DNA from: Fidelibacterota bacterium
GTDB taxonomy: Bacteria; Fidelibacterota; UBA8477; JABMPR01
Reading direction: 5' to 3'
Assembly (NCBI GenBank): GCA_016784025.1
Contig: JADHVL010000031.1
Span: 1 to 34,155 of the forward strand
Length of the DNA: 34,155 nucleotides
Part shown: piece after piece, positions 8,411-16,903 of the stretch
Layout of the letters: each line of letters opens with the position of its first letter
How positions within the stretch are numbered: the stretch's first letter is position 1
Program-made: the position numbers and the translations under genes
Notes under the pieces: generated by a model
What the model was told of the DNA's origin: nothing
What the model saw: only the letters and a program-made list of their open reading frames with translations
The model's database searches: none

Positions 8411-8773
8411 TTACTCATTAAGGTGTTTTTCCAGTAATTGTTGTAACTGAACAATGGTGTAGGGTTTGGCCATGTAGTCGGAGAAACCGGCTTCATCCAG
8501 ATTGTCTAATTTATCTTTAGTAAATGCAGTTACTGCCACCATTGGAACTCCTGAAAAGCGATCCTCTTTCTTGAGAACTGTCCCCAACTCTATTCCATTA
8601 ATCCCTGGTCCTAGGGCAATATCTAACAGGAAAATGTCTGCAGAGTTATTCTTCATCAATTCAATAGCCTCTTCCCCTGTCTCAGCGGCGATAGATAGGT
8701 ACTCGAGTTTTCTCAGGAGCAATAATAGATACTGTCTCGATGCAAAATCGTCTTCAACAACCAATACTGTCAT
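8411..8773 (-). CDS. stand-alone response regulator receiver (CheY-like)
   Basis: A single REC domain with no output domain. It shows the acidic pair in VLVVEDD, the phospho-acceptor Asp in FLLDIAL (codon at 8623-8621), the conserved Thr/Ala region (VAVTAFT) and the Lys of MAKPY. It probably receives phosphate from the kinase encoded just upstream and passes it on or acts by protein contact. An ATG at 8785 adds four residues, but AAGGA abuts it with no spacing. The ATG at 8773 leaves about 12 nt to the same AAGGA and gives the usual MTVLVVEDD beginning, so I prefer it. The gap to the kinase stop is about 10-22 bp, which implies one operon. Confidence 0.9.
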   Translation of the reverse strand: MTVLVVEDDFASRQYLLLLLRKLEYLSIAAETGEEAIELMKNNSADIFLLDIALGPGINGIELGTVLKKEDRFSGVPMVAVTAFTKDKLDNLDEAGFSDYMAKPYTIVQLQQLLEKHLNE

Positions 8774-8795
8774 AGGATTATCCATTCCTTTATGT

Positions 8796-11219
8796 TCAAC
8801 TCTGCTTCACTACTAGTGGTATGTGTAAATAAAACGTATTTCCTGTCGGTTGATTGGGCTTGACTCCAACCGTGGCACCATGTACGTCTGCAATCCTTTT
8901 GACGATTGCCAGTCCAAGTCCCGATCCACGCATCTTTCCATTGGCCAACTGTATACTTCTTTGAAATATTGAATCCCGATCTTCCCCTGTAATGGTGTTG
9001 CCTACATCACTTACAGAAAACTCGATATGTTCTGAATCTTTTTTAAGAATCACTTCAACCGATTCCCCAGATGGTGCATACTTCAGGGCATTGCTCAAGT
9101 AGTTTTGAAATACTTCAGCGATAATGGGATTGGCAGTTTGTATAATGTTAGTTTCGACATTGATTTGAAGTGGATTTCCTTCACCCTTAAAACTTGGTTT
9201 ATACTCATCAATAACATCATTAACCAAGTCACTAATATTAACCTCCAACATATTGATACTCTCACCCAGGGTAATACGGGCTAATGCAGTTGTATTGTCA
9301 AGGACTTTTAGTAACACATCGGAACTGTCCTTAATGAGTTGAATTTCATCGCTAACCTCTTCGTTCATGGTCAACATTCCAGCAATACCAGAGATTACTC
9401 CCGCAGGATTTTTTAGATCATGGGAAATTACATCGAGAAGCAGGGCTTTGATGTTATTTGAATCACTCAATTGATTCGATAATTCTCGATGCATTGCTTC
9501 GGATTCACGGAGTTTTTCATCCTCAATATTAATTTTAATGGTGAGCGCAATTTGATCCGAGACGAAGTTTAGCATTTCCATATCGTTATTGTCGTAGACC
9601 ACAGCTTTAGAATAACTTTGAACGGCCATAATCCCAATAGGTCTATCTTCTACAATAAGAGGACAACCCAGCCATTGCTCAGAGGGTGTTCCTAACAAAT
9701 CAATTTTTCCCTCCTTGTTCATCGTATAGAATTCTTCTTTAGCAAGTAAAATGGGGTGGCCACTTTTTATTACCCAGGCAGATATCCCTCGTTCAGCTTT
9801 TACTGGATCAGGTGGGGCTGAATCAAATTCATCCTGATAATACGGGTAGGAGAATTCATCCCTCTCTTCATTATAAAGGGCAACATAAAAATTGCGGGTA
9901 TCCAATATACCGCTTAAGCTGTTTTGAATTGCCTGAAACAAAAGGGGCAAGTCTTTGAGCTTATTGGCAAGCTCGCCAATCTCATACATAACCCCTTTGG
10001 CCCGCATTGTTTTGTTTTGCTCGGTAACATCTTTGAGGAGTATAATCCCTCCCTGAATCTGATCATCACCTGATACCAAGGTTTCAAAATTAGCATCGAC
10101 TTCAATGTTTTTACCTTGGATTTCTAGAGAGCCAAGATAGGAGGAATGCTTGCCAATAAATGTCTCTTCTATGGCAGGAATTATTGGTTTCATTTCTTCA
10201 AGATCGTAAATAGATCGTCGCTTCTGAGGTGGAAACTCAAGACCAAAAAGGGAGGCTGCCTCAAGATTCCAGTCCGTAATCTCTGCATTGGGGCTATAGC
10301 GTAACAAACACGCCGGAGATTTATCAAAAATTGTTCTAAATTTTACTTCAGAATTTTCGATCTCTTTATGGGCTTTAGCCAGTTCGGCATTTGACTTTAT
10401 TCTAATCAGAGCAAGACCGGCAAAAAGTGTCGCGAGAAAAAAAGCGATAACCGTGGAAACAACTCGCATAAAGCTTGCTGTATCGTCTTTAGAGGACCCT
10501 GGTACAATCTGTAATTCCCAGGACTGACCAAGCATCGTGAAATTATGTCTCCCAATCGTCCTTGGATTCTCGAAATTTTTCTGTTCACCCCTCAGGTAAA
10601 CCCGTTTACCTGATAAAATTACTTCATAGTTAAAATCTTTTATGGAATTATTAAAACATTGAGAGACCAATTCTTCTATTCTAAATACACCATTCACAAA
10701 GCCGGTGATCTGGTCATCTACGACAATGGGGAGATATGTGGCAAAGCCGTTACCCCCCTGAACAAGTTTGATTAGTGGAGTAGCAGTATCGATTTGGTAT
10801 TGGAGTGATCTAGTAAATACTTCGGCTGCATCTTTGGCTGCCTTTTGCACCAAATCAACACCAACCACTGGTAAATTGGGAGCTAAAGGTGTAACCCACT
10901 GAATAATACCATTTTCATCTATCCAGTTGACCGCCTGAAAACCAGGAAGTTCATGTTGTATCCGGAGCGCAGTAGTTCTGAATTCCGCTTCACTTAAGAA
11001 AGGTTTCTGTTCCAAGCGCTCGCGAAAAACATCGAGGCGGGTAATTCGGGTATTCAGGAAATCATTGAGTCTCATCCCAACCTGCTCAGCGGTCACCTGT
11101 GTTTTGATTTCCAGCTTTTCACTCTCTTGATTCGAAACATAGCTTATACCCAGTCTTCCCCCCACTAGGACAGTGATAAAAATGAGAACAGGGATGTATA
11201 TTTGCTGTGAAAGCTTCAT
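8796..11219 (-). CDS. membrane sensor histidine kinase (CHASE-PAS-GAF-HisKA-HATPase)
   Basis: An 807-aa kinase. One membrane helix lies at residues about 9-26. A periplasmic CHASE domain follows (about 45-245, including LPGFQAVNWIDENG and the GFVNGVFRIEEL end). A second helix is at 252-273, a PAS domain at about 290-400 (TIFDKSPACLLRY, ITDWNLEAASLFG), a GAF domain at about 420-570, HisKA with phospho-acceptor His600 (VISHDLKNP), and a HATPase domain with the N box (NYLSNALKYAP) and G box (GSGLGLAIVKRI). CHASE domains bind small extracellular signals; the ligand here is unknown. The GAF domain may sense a second, cytosolic signal. It is followed by a receiver-only gene, its likely partner. A 236-bp spacer upstream should contain the promoter, which I cannot pinpoint. 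Confidence 0.94.
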   Translation of the reverse strand: MKLSQQIYIPVLIFITVLVGGRLGISYVSNQESEKLEIKTQVTAEQVGMRLNDFLNTRITRLDVFRERLEQKPFLSEAEFRTTALRIQHELPGFQAVNWIDENGIIQWVTPLAPNLPVVGVDLVQKAAKDAAEVFTRSLQYQIDTATPLIKLVQGGNGFATYLPIVVDDQITGFVNGVFRIEELVSQCFNNSIKDFNYEVILSGKRVYLRGEQKNFENPRTIGRHNFTMLGQSWELQIVPGSSKDDTASFMRVVSTVIAFFLATLFAGLALIRIKSNAELAKAHKEIENSEVKFRTIFDKSPACLLRYSPNAEITDWNLEAASLFGLEFPPQKRRSIYDLEEMKPIIPAIEETFIGKHSSYLGSLEIQGKNIEVDANFETLVSGDDQIQGGIILLKDVTEQNKTMRAKGVMYEIGELANKLKDLPLLFQAIQNSLSGILDTRNFYVALYNEERDEFSYPYYQDEFDSAPPDPVKAERGISAWVIKSGHPILLAKEEFYTMNKEGKIDLLGTPSEQWLGCPLIVEDRPIGIMAVQSYSKAVVYDNNDMEMLNFVSDQIALTIKINIEDEKLRESEAMHRELSNQLSDSNNIKALLLDVISHDLKNPAGVISGIAGMLTMNEEVSDEIQLIKDSSDVLLKVLDNTTALARITLGESINMLEVNISDLVNDVIDEYKPSFKGEGNPLQINVETNIIQTANPIIAEVFQNYLSNALKYAPSGESVEVILKKDSEHIEFSVSDVGNTITGEDRDSIFQRSIQLANGKMRGSGLGLAIVKRIADVHGATVGVKPNQPTGNTFYLHIPLVVKQS

Positions 11220-11396
11220 TTAATCTTTCTGCTCAAGAGCCTTTAATGGCAAATTGAGCTAGACATTAAACAATAACAGCTGATTGAGAAAGAAAAATCG
11301 GTGGAGATGCTTAAGAATTAGGGTTTTCCTTATGCACTCCTTTCAAAAAGCGCTGAATAAGTAGATTTACAAGATCCGAGGGTAGGCACCTCATTG

Positions 11397-11415
11397 ATTG
11401 GTGGTTTACACCAAT
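11397..11415. repeat. small hairpin in the kinase / DUF5916 spacer
   Basis: ATTGGTG (11397-11403) and CACCAAT (11409-11415) make a perfect 7-bp stem with a GTTTA loop, 41 bp beyond the stop of the DUF5916 gene. It lacks a T run. It may stabilise the message end or be an operator for the downstream kinase gene. The remainder of the 236-bp spacer shows nothing I can name. Confidence 0.4.
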
Positions 11416-11455
11416 GCGAAGAGTGATTGGGAGAAGATCTAGACTTCCTTATTTC

Positions 11456-14119
11456 CTAAAAATGCAGAAGCTTATTAACTTTGATCAGGAATATGTTGTC
11501 AGCTTCAAGGCTGAGTAGGGATCCCAGGTCCTCACCAGGATTAAATCTCCAGGCTGGATCATATGCAGATGCTCCCCTAGACCAGACCAAATACATCACG
11601 GATCCAGTACTATATTCCCAACGCAGGACTACGTTTGAGGTCAGCTCACTATAATTAAAGTCCGAGTATACGCTTGAGATAGGTGAATAGTCTGCTATTC
11701 CATCCTGATCGATGTCAACACCGCTGAGAGCACCGTCTCCATCAAATGAGAGCAGATGGTCTGGTAGTTCCTGGAATCGTCGACTGAAATCTTCTTGTGT
11801 GTGGTCATCTACTCTACGAAAATCGAAATAATCCGCTCCCATGATAAACGCTTGAGCATATGCCTGTAGCGAGAGGGTTGTACTTAATGTGACATCAGCT
11901 CTAAAGGTCATAGTGGTTTGGGCAAGTTTTAAACCTGAGAAAATATAATGGTGTTGATTCGAGGTATCTTCCATTGTGGTGATCCAGGCCCACGTATCAT
12001 CCATGAAGTGAAAATTGGGACCAAGAGAAAGGGACACATTCTTTTTAGGTCGCCAGGTAAAGGAGGGAGACATATTGAAACTATGTACTTCGTCCCAGCT
12101 AAAAAAATAATTGCCATGTAGAGCAGCGCTCAGCTTCTGACGCCAGTCTGTTCTCACGTTAGCCCACCCGTTCACGTTTTTTGATCCGCGAATGGAGGGT
12201 CCGCCATGCAGATGAAAGGGTACAATACCACCTGTATTAAAATTGAGTCCTCCGCCAATACCCCAGTTGTTCTTCAGGGTGGCATTTCCATTGACATTTC
12301 CACCGACACCCTTGGATTCACCACCAAAAGTCCAGTTAGCCCATTGATTTAAATTGATACTGTAGTTGAGGAAGAAATCACCTGGCTCCCAGTGTCGATA
12401 GCCGACCCATATGAATTCATTAATATTATCCACAGAGCGCATAAAACCTAAATCATTGACTTCAAGGCCAGGACTGGTGGCTAAGACGCCACCAAACATG
12501 TTTAGTTTACCATCTGATTTCCCTACAATGAATTTCCCTCCTACCCCTGACAGAGAGGTTGCAGATGAATCCACACTGAGGTGCTTGGCATCGGGTCTCT
12601 GAAAATAGCGAGCAGGGTGAAGTTGGGTACGCAGGATTGCATCTTCACTTCCAAGAACACGGCTGAAAGCCAACGCAGATTCAATGGAGTATACCCTATC
12701 AGACGATTGATGATTGAAGTCAAAGCCCCCTGTAAAGGCTTTTTCCCGCAGCCAATCCATGTTTGTATCTTTCAACGAGCGTAGAGTGGCAGTGAAAATC
12801 CCACCAAGGGTAGTTAATCCACCACGATAGTCCTGTTGAAAACGGGTAAGTAGATAGGTTGTGGCAGGTTCAATGACATTACTGGACTCATGACCATCTT
12901 CATAGGTAACCACTGCTTTTTCTTCAGCCGTGGCCGCTGACATAATACCCACTGATAGACCGTTGTCCAGTTTTCCAGTGAATTTGCCCGCTGCCAGGAT
13001 ACGTGTAAACTCTGGAGCATCAACTGCAATGACTGTCCCACCATCAGATTCGTAACCCCCCTGGGGAGCTCGCCCTATACGACGTGAATAGAATAGTGTG
13101 TTTGAAGAATTGTCACCATCACCAAACCCCAAGGAGAAGTTTAGAATGTTGCCACCTTCAATAAAAAAGGGTCTTTTCTCTCGGAAATAACTCTCGAACT
13201 CTGTAAGATTAAACTCGGCTGGATCTGCTTCAACCTGACCAAAATCAGGATTAATTGTACCGCTAAAAGTGAGCCCCAAGTCAAAATTCTTCCTAATATC
13301 TACGCCAAAACTAGCCGAATTTTCGTACTGATCAAACTCACCAAATAATGAATCATTCATACCTGAGCGCCCTAAAACATAGGGCGTTATATATATGGGT
13401 TGGTCGGCCTGGACATTTGTCAGACCGGTGAGTTCACCATAATTGGAGACGAAACCCGTTTCCTCATGGGACCAGTGATTCCAGATGGCCAGTTCATTAT
13501 CATTGCGGGGGAATTCACGATATACATTGAGACCCCAGTTGAGAGATTCAGCACTATTGAAGCGAAGCTCCCGAAAAGGAATGGCAAACTCTGCAGTCCA
13601 TCCCTGATGGTCAATATTGACCTCACCCTCCCACACAGCATTCCAGTCAAAATCGGCGTTATCATCATCAAAACGTCGTAAATCCTGTTTCACTCCAGCA
13701 GCATTTAGACCAAACTCAAATGCCGTTCTGTGGTCATGATAACTATCTATTGAGATATATAGCCAATCAGAGGGAGAGGATTCGTCCCGTCTTGTGAGTA
13801 TGCCATCGATGAGCTCAGGTTGGTCATCATATGCGCGAATTCCCACATAGAGGAATTCCGAATCATAAGCTACTGCAAATTCTGTTTTTTGGGTTGCTTT
13901 TGAGCCATCATCAGGGTTGCGTTGTATGAAATCACCCTGTTTAGGAAGCTCCAGCCAGACTAGATCGTCTAGTTTTCCATCTACTTCAATTGGGGTTCCG
14001 TTCAGGCGAAAGGCTGAAACACTCCGCTCCTGAGAACTCCCTTGCAATTGTGGTGAGCCAAATATCGCTATTGGTAATATTCCACAAACCAGAAGAGTAA
14101 GCAGTCGCATATGTTTCAT
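11456..14119 (-). CDS. outer-membrane CBM9-like / DUF5916 beta-barrel protein
   Basis: An 887-aa exported protein. Residues 1-26 are a signal peptide (MRLLTLLVCGILPIAIFG within it). Residues about 35-230 match the carbohydrate-binding family 9-like domain common in the FCB group (IEVDGKLDDLVWLE, FAVAYDSEFLYVGIRAYDD, EFGLNAAGVKQD, EFAIPFRELRF). The rest is a long series of amphipathic strands with aromatic girdles ending in Phe (LIKVNKLLHF), as expected for an outer-membrane barrel of the DUF5916 type. Family members are often near surface polysaccharide or peptide utilisation genes; the substrate is unknown. The ATG at 14119 has AAAGGA about 11 nt upstream; the ATG at 14110 is an alternative. 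It lies 39 bp after the VSGDI-repeat gene, so the two are probably co-expressed. Confidence 0.9.
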   Translation of the reverse strand: MKHMRLLTLLVCGILPIAIFGSPQLQGSSQERSVSAFRLNGTPIEVDGKLDDLVWLELPKQGDFIQRNPDDGSKATQKTEFAVAYDSEFLYVGIRAYDDQPELIDGILTRRDESSPSDWLYISIDSYHDHRTAFEFGLNAAGVKQDLRRFDDDNADFDWNAVWEGEVNIDHQGWTAEFAIPFRELRFNSAESLNWGLNVYREFPRNDNELAIWNHWSHEETGFVSNYGELTGLTNVQADQPIYITPYVLGRSGMNDSLFGEFDQYENSASFGVDIRKNFDLGLTFSGTINPDFGQVEADPAEFNLTEFESYFREKRPFFIEGGNILNFSLGFGDGDNSSNTLFYSRRIGRAPQGGYESDGGTVIAVDAPEFTRILAAGKFTGKLDNGLSVGIMSAATAEEKAVVTYEDGHESSNVIEPATTYLLTRFQQDYRGGLTTLGGIFTATLRSLKDTNMDWLREKAFTGGFDFNHQSSDRVYSIESALAFSRVLGSEDAILRTQLHPARYFQRPDAKHLSVDSSATSLSGVGGKFIVGKSDGKLNMFGGVLATSPGLEVNDLGFMRSVDNINEFIWVGYRHWEPGDFFLNYSINLNQWANWTFGGESKGVGGNVNGNATLKNNWGIGGGLNFNTGGIVPFHLHGGPSIRGSKNVNGWANVRTDWRQKLSAALHGNYFFSWDEVHSFNMSPSFTWRPKKNVSLSLGPNFHFMDDTWAWITTMEDTSNQHHYIFSGLKLAQTTMTFRADVTLSTTLSLQAYAQAFIMGADYFDFRRVDDHTQEDFSRRFQELPDHLLSFDGDGALSGVDIDQDGIADYSPISSVYSDFNYSELTSNVVLRWEYSTGSVMYLVWSRGASAYDPAWRFNPGEDLGSLLSLEADNIFLIKVNKLLHF

Positions 14120-14158
14120 ATTTATCCATTCCTTTCACCTCAACCTGGAACCAATGCT

Positions 14159-14860
14159 CTACTGTTTCCGGACCTCAGCGTTTACAATCTCACCTTGTAC
14201 CTTGCCACCGTTGGCCAGGTATACGATTACATTTGAATTGGGCTCTTTCACAAGGATGGAGCCCTTTACAACAGAATTCATATCAATGATGATTTTGAGT
14301 TTCCCATCATGAAAAAGCACAATGTCTGGTTTTCGATTAATGATGATATCACCATCGATCATGGAGCCATTAAACAGAGAGATATCCCCTGAGACGGTCT
14401 CTAGATATCCACGAAGCCTGGAGTCATCCAGTTCAACATCTCCACTCACTGTCTCTATACTTTTTGCAATATCAGACCCGGAGTCACAGTTCACATCTCC
14501 GCTCACAGATTCAATAGATCCAACGACATCGCTCTTTTCATAGAGATGAATGTCGCCACTGACCGTTTCAAGATTTCTGGTTTTTGCACTCTTCCCAACG
14601 GAGATATCTCCACTGACGACTTCGATATTTTCAACCGAGGCTTTTGATCCAATTGAAATATCACCGCTCACTGAAGAAACGTTCCCCTTAACCATGGCAC
14701 CATTACCAACAAAAATATCACCACTCACCGAGGAGACATTCCGCGAACTCTTTTTGCCCTTGGCAATGTGAAGGTCCTTACTCACTGAAGACTGTGCATA
14801 AGCTAAAGAGCTTATTCCGATGAGGATTGACACGACTGAGATAAATGCTCTTGATTTCAT
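14159..14860 (-). CDS. exported seven-repeat 'VSGDI' protein (DUF4097/bactofilin-like beta solenoid)
   Basis: A 233-aa protein with a signal peptide (MKSRAFISVVSILIGISSLAYA), then seven tandem units of 18-19 residues each containing VSGDI or VSGDV (for example SVSGDISIGSKASVEN), and a C-terminal beta-rich tail. The regular period suggests a right-handed beta solenoid like DUF4097 or polymer-forming bactofilin domains, but this one is exported rather than cytosolic. The ATG at 14872 lies upstream in frame. The ATG at 14860 has GGAG at 14870-14867 with 6-nt spacing and gives a cleaner signal peptide, so it is preferred. It is the first gene of a pair with the outer-membrane barrel gene and might form a periplasmic or surface scaffold for it. 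That role is inference. Confidence 0.82.
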   Translation of the reverse strand: MKSRAFISVVSILIGISSLAYAQSSVSKDLHIAKGKKSSRNVSSVSGDIFVGNGAMVKGNVSSVSGDISIGSKASVENIEVVSGDISVGKSAKTRNLETVSGDIHLYEKSDVVGSIESVSGDVNCDSGSDIAKSIETVSGDVELDDSRLRGYLETVSGDISLFNGSMIDGDIIINRKPDIVLFHDGKLKIIIDMNSVVKGSILVKEPNSNVIVYLANGGKVQGEIVNAEVRKQ

Positions 14861-14872
14861 AATTTGCTCCAT

Positions 14873-15174
14873 TATTTACTTTCTCTTGAATTGATTTATC
14901 GTGCTGTTTCTGTAATCGGTCGCACGAATCGATAAAAGGTTTCTATAAAAGTGGTTCTTAACATGGTCCCCCAATAAACCAATCCCATGCCATCCAGTGG
15001 TTCAATTATCTATATTATTATAATTATTCTGTTTAGGATGTGTATATCTAGATTTATTCAGTAGTTTTTATCAACAAATATATCATTTTAACATACTCCC
15101 ATGTCGGATTGATATACCCAATAACCTGGATTGCCTGATTCAAATTCACTCTGGCAAGAGATAAGACTAAATAT
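14873..15174. other. 302-bp spacer without a gene (promoter region of the VSGDI gene)
   Basis: No credible gene. It contains an inverted repeat (TTTATCGTGC at 14895-14904 against GCACGAATCGATAAA at 14922-14936, with a two-base bulge) that could be an operator or leader hairpin. An AT-rich stretch runs from about 15005 to 15090. On the - strand, TATATTTG (15082 to 15075) fits the Bacteroidetes -7 consensus TAnnTTTG, but no matching TTTG box lies at the right distance upstream. Confidence 0.5.
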
Positions 15175-15207
15175 AATAAAAAAAGCAAACGATTTCTCGT
15201 TTGCTTT
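15175..15207 (-). terminator. intrinsic terminator of the tRNA-Leu gene
   Basis: On the - strand GCAAACGA and TCGTTTGC form a perfect 8-bp stem around a GAAA tetraloop (15204 to 15185), followed by a run of T residues (15184 to about 15177). It starts within five bases of the tRNA 3' end. Confidence 0.92.
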
Positions 15208-15208
15208 G

Positions 15209-15291
15209 TACCGCGGAGAGGGGTCGAACCTCCACAAGCTGAGCTTACTAGATCCTAAATCTAGCGCGTCTACCAATTCCGCCACCGCGGC
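15209..15291 (-). tRNA. tRNA-Leu (anticodon UAG)
   Basis: 83 nt on the - strand. The acceptor arms are GCCGCGG and CCGCGGT (a G-U closing pair) with discriminator A. The D arm contains GGTAGACGC. The anticodon stem CTAGA/TCTAG encloses TTTAGGA with anticodon TAG. A long variable arm (AAGC/GCTT) marks a class II tRNA, and the T loop is TTCGACC. CCA is not encoded. It reads CUN leucine codons. Confidence 0.96.
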
Positions 15292-15306
15292 TTAAAAAAG
15301 CGTCGC

Positions 15307-15334
15307 AAGATAGAAACTGCCTCGTTTGAAGCAA
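15307..15334 (-). promoter_or_regulatory. sigma70-like promoter of tRNA-Leu
   Basis: On the - strand TTGCTT (15334 to 15329) and TATCTT (15312 to 15307) are spaced 16 bp, and the tRNA starts 15 nt after the -10 box. Position and spacing fit a housekeeping promoter, though each hexamer deviates from consensus. Confidence 0.5.
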
Positions 15335-15335
15335 C

Positions 15336-15365
15336 AAAAAGCCCCAGTGAAAACTGGGGCTTTTT
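15336..15365 (-). terminator. intrinsic terminator after the cohesin-like surface protein gene
   Basis: GCCCCAGT (15341-15348) and ACTGGGGC (15353-15360) form a perfect 8-bp stem with a 4-nt loop, flanked by A5 and T5. It works in either orientation; on the - strand it lies 22 bp after the stop codon of the 15388-16713 gene and isolates it from the tRNA promoter. Confidence 0.9.
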
Positions 15366-15387
15366 CCATAAATATATTAAGTCAGAA

Positions 15388-16713
15388 TTACTTGAGCATG
15401 ACCAATTTTTTAGTGGCACTAAAACCGGCAGAGCTACTCATTCTATAGATATAAATTCCTGATTCTACACGGACACCATTTTGGTTTAATCCATCCCACA
15501 TGGTTGAGTATACGCCAGGTTGATGTTCACCATTAGAAAGTGAACGAATTTCCTGACCAAGGAGATTGAATATGCCTACCTGGATTTCAGAAGCCTCTGG
15601 CACACTGTAACTAATTGTGGTCGTTGGGTTGAAGGGGTTGGGATAATTCTGTTTGAGCTCGAATGCAGTTGGCAGCTCAGCTTCATCATCAACACCAGTA
15701 GTAAGTGTAAAAACATAGTCTTCACCATTACTGGGAAGTGGTAGACCACCCTGTGTAGCAACAATTAAATCAGTGATAGATACTGACAGATCACCCATGG
15801 GAGCATTTGCTGCAATCATAAATTGCACTTCTAAAACTGCACCACTACCAGCAGGTATTTCCTGTCCATTGAGATTGACACCCAGAATCAAGGATTGACC
15901 ATTTACTTCATTACCAACAAAGGTAAAGTCAGATCCGCGACCGACGCCTTGAACTGTCTCAATGGTTAAGTAATCCACATCATCAACAATATTGAACTGA
16001 AGCCCCTTCACGGGAGTTAATAAATTATTCATCTCGATCATCATCACTGCAGACAAGGTGCCAGGAGTTCCACCACCACCGCTAAGACGGACTTCGATTC
16101 CACCTACTGTGAGTAAACCATTTAACCATGTTGTATTTAGAGCTGTGCCATCAGGGTCAGTGACTACGAGCAGAAATTGCGGGTCTGCGTTAAGAATTTC
16201 ATGGAACTTTAATTCAATGATTTCGTCGCTTACTGTGGCAGGAACTGAGAATAGAATGGTACAAATCGGACCATTTCCAGGAATGATGCTGTTGCCACTG
16301 GCGTCAAAAATCAAAACACTAACAGTTGAATCTCTATCATTAAATTCTACAGAAAAATCACCATCCCAGACTTCATTGCCATTGACATCAGTATAGGGCT
16401 CGCCAGGTGTATATTGGTTATCGCCTTCACCAAAATCATTTGTATTAGCATTGCCATCGGCACCGAAATCATCATAGGGTTCAGCTGCGGCACGACCTGC
16501 AGGAACAACTGCGGCAACTGACAATTCATTGGGTATATCTTTCAAACTGAATTGTAATCCACCCACAGCACTGGTATTTTCCAGATTTATTTCGAGGGGG
16601 GCAATGGGGCTTGCATTTTGAGTGGAGGCTCCAATAACAGACACAACTGTCTCACCAAAGCCAAAACTGGCAATGATTATTAGGCTGGTGATGACTAGAA
16701 AGCTTCTACGCAT
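15388..16713 (-). CDS. type IX-sorted surface protein with two cohesin-like domains
   Basis: A 441-aa exported protein: signal peptide (MRRSFLVITSLIIIASFGFG), then two beta domains with cohesin-like strand patterns. The first begins VSVIGASTQ and contains GGLQFSLKDIP; the second begins VRLSGGGG and contains VKGLQFNIVDD. An acidic stretch in the first (about residues 90-115, with DVNGNEVWD) looks like a calcium-binding loop. The C terminus is a type A sorting domain: NYPNPFNPTTTISYSVPE, a GxEIRSL strand, and KKLVMLK at the end. It should be exported by the Sec and type IX systems and anchored or released at the cell surface. The ATG at 16731 lies six codons upstream; the ATG at 16713 follows GGAGGG with 5-nt spacing and gives the cleaner signal peptide. 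Confidence 0.87.
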   Translation of the reverse strand: MRRSFLVITSLIIIASFGFGETVVSVIGASTQNASPIAPLEINLENTSAVGGLQFSLKDIPNELSVAAVVPAGRAAAEPYDDFGADGNANTNDFGEGDNQYTPGEPYTDVNGNEVWDGDFSVEFNDRDSTVSVLIFDASGNSIIPGNGPICTILFSVPATVSDEIIELKFHEILNADPQFLLVVTDPDGTALNTTWLNGLLTVGGIEVRLSGGGGTPGTLSAVMMIEMNNLLTPVKGLQFNIVDDVDYLTIETVQGVGRGSDFTFVGNEVNGQSLILGVNLNGQEIPAGSGAVLEVQFMIAANAPMGDLSVSITDLIVATQGGLPLPSNGEDYVFTLTTGVDDEAELPTAFELKQNYPNPFNPTTTISYSVPEASEIQVGIFNLLGQEIRSLSNGEHQPGVYSTMWDGLNQNGVRVESGIYIYRMSSSAGFSATKKLVMLK

Positions 16714-16721
16714 ATTTCCCT

Positions 16722-16735
16722 CCACATGCATGTGG
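16722..16735. promoter_or_regulatory. 14-bp perfect palindrome before the cohesin-like gene
   Basis: CCACATGCATGTGG is a perfect palindrome whose end overlaps the ribosome-binding region of the 15388-16713 gene. It could be a repressor site or an RNA stem that hides the ribosome-binding site. No second copy was noticed in the window. Confidence 0.4.
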
Positions 16736-16903
16736 TTGATTTTCGTTAAAACTAATTATGCTACCGAACAATCGTGTTGATTCTTATCACAGTCCGGTTC
16801 ATTCACTAAACAAGATGAAAAATAACGCCTTCAAGGGGTGATACAAACTTTATTTGCCTGTCTATATACTGTAACAAAATTGTTAGTGATCAAGTATATG
16901 ACC

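Noticed and set aside
15088..15285. A 65-aa reading frame on the - strand beginning MAELVDALDLGSSK
   Set aside because: It is the translation of the tRNA-Leu gene itself running on through its terminator, a well-known false gene pattern; the tRNA is certain.
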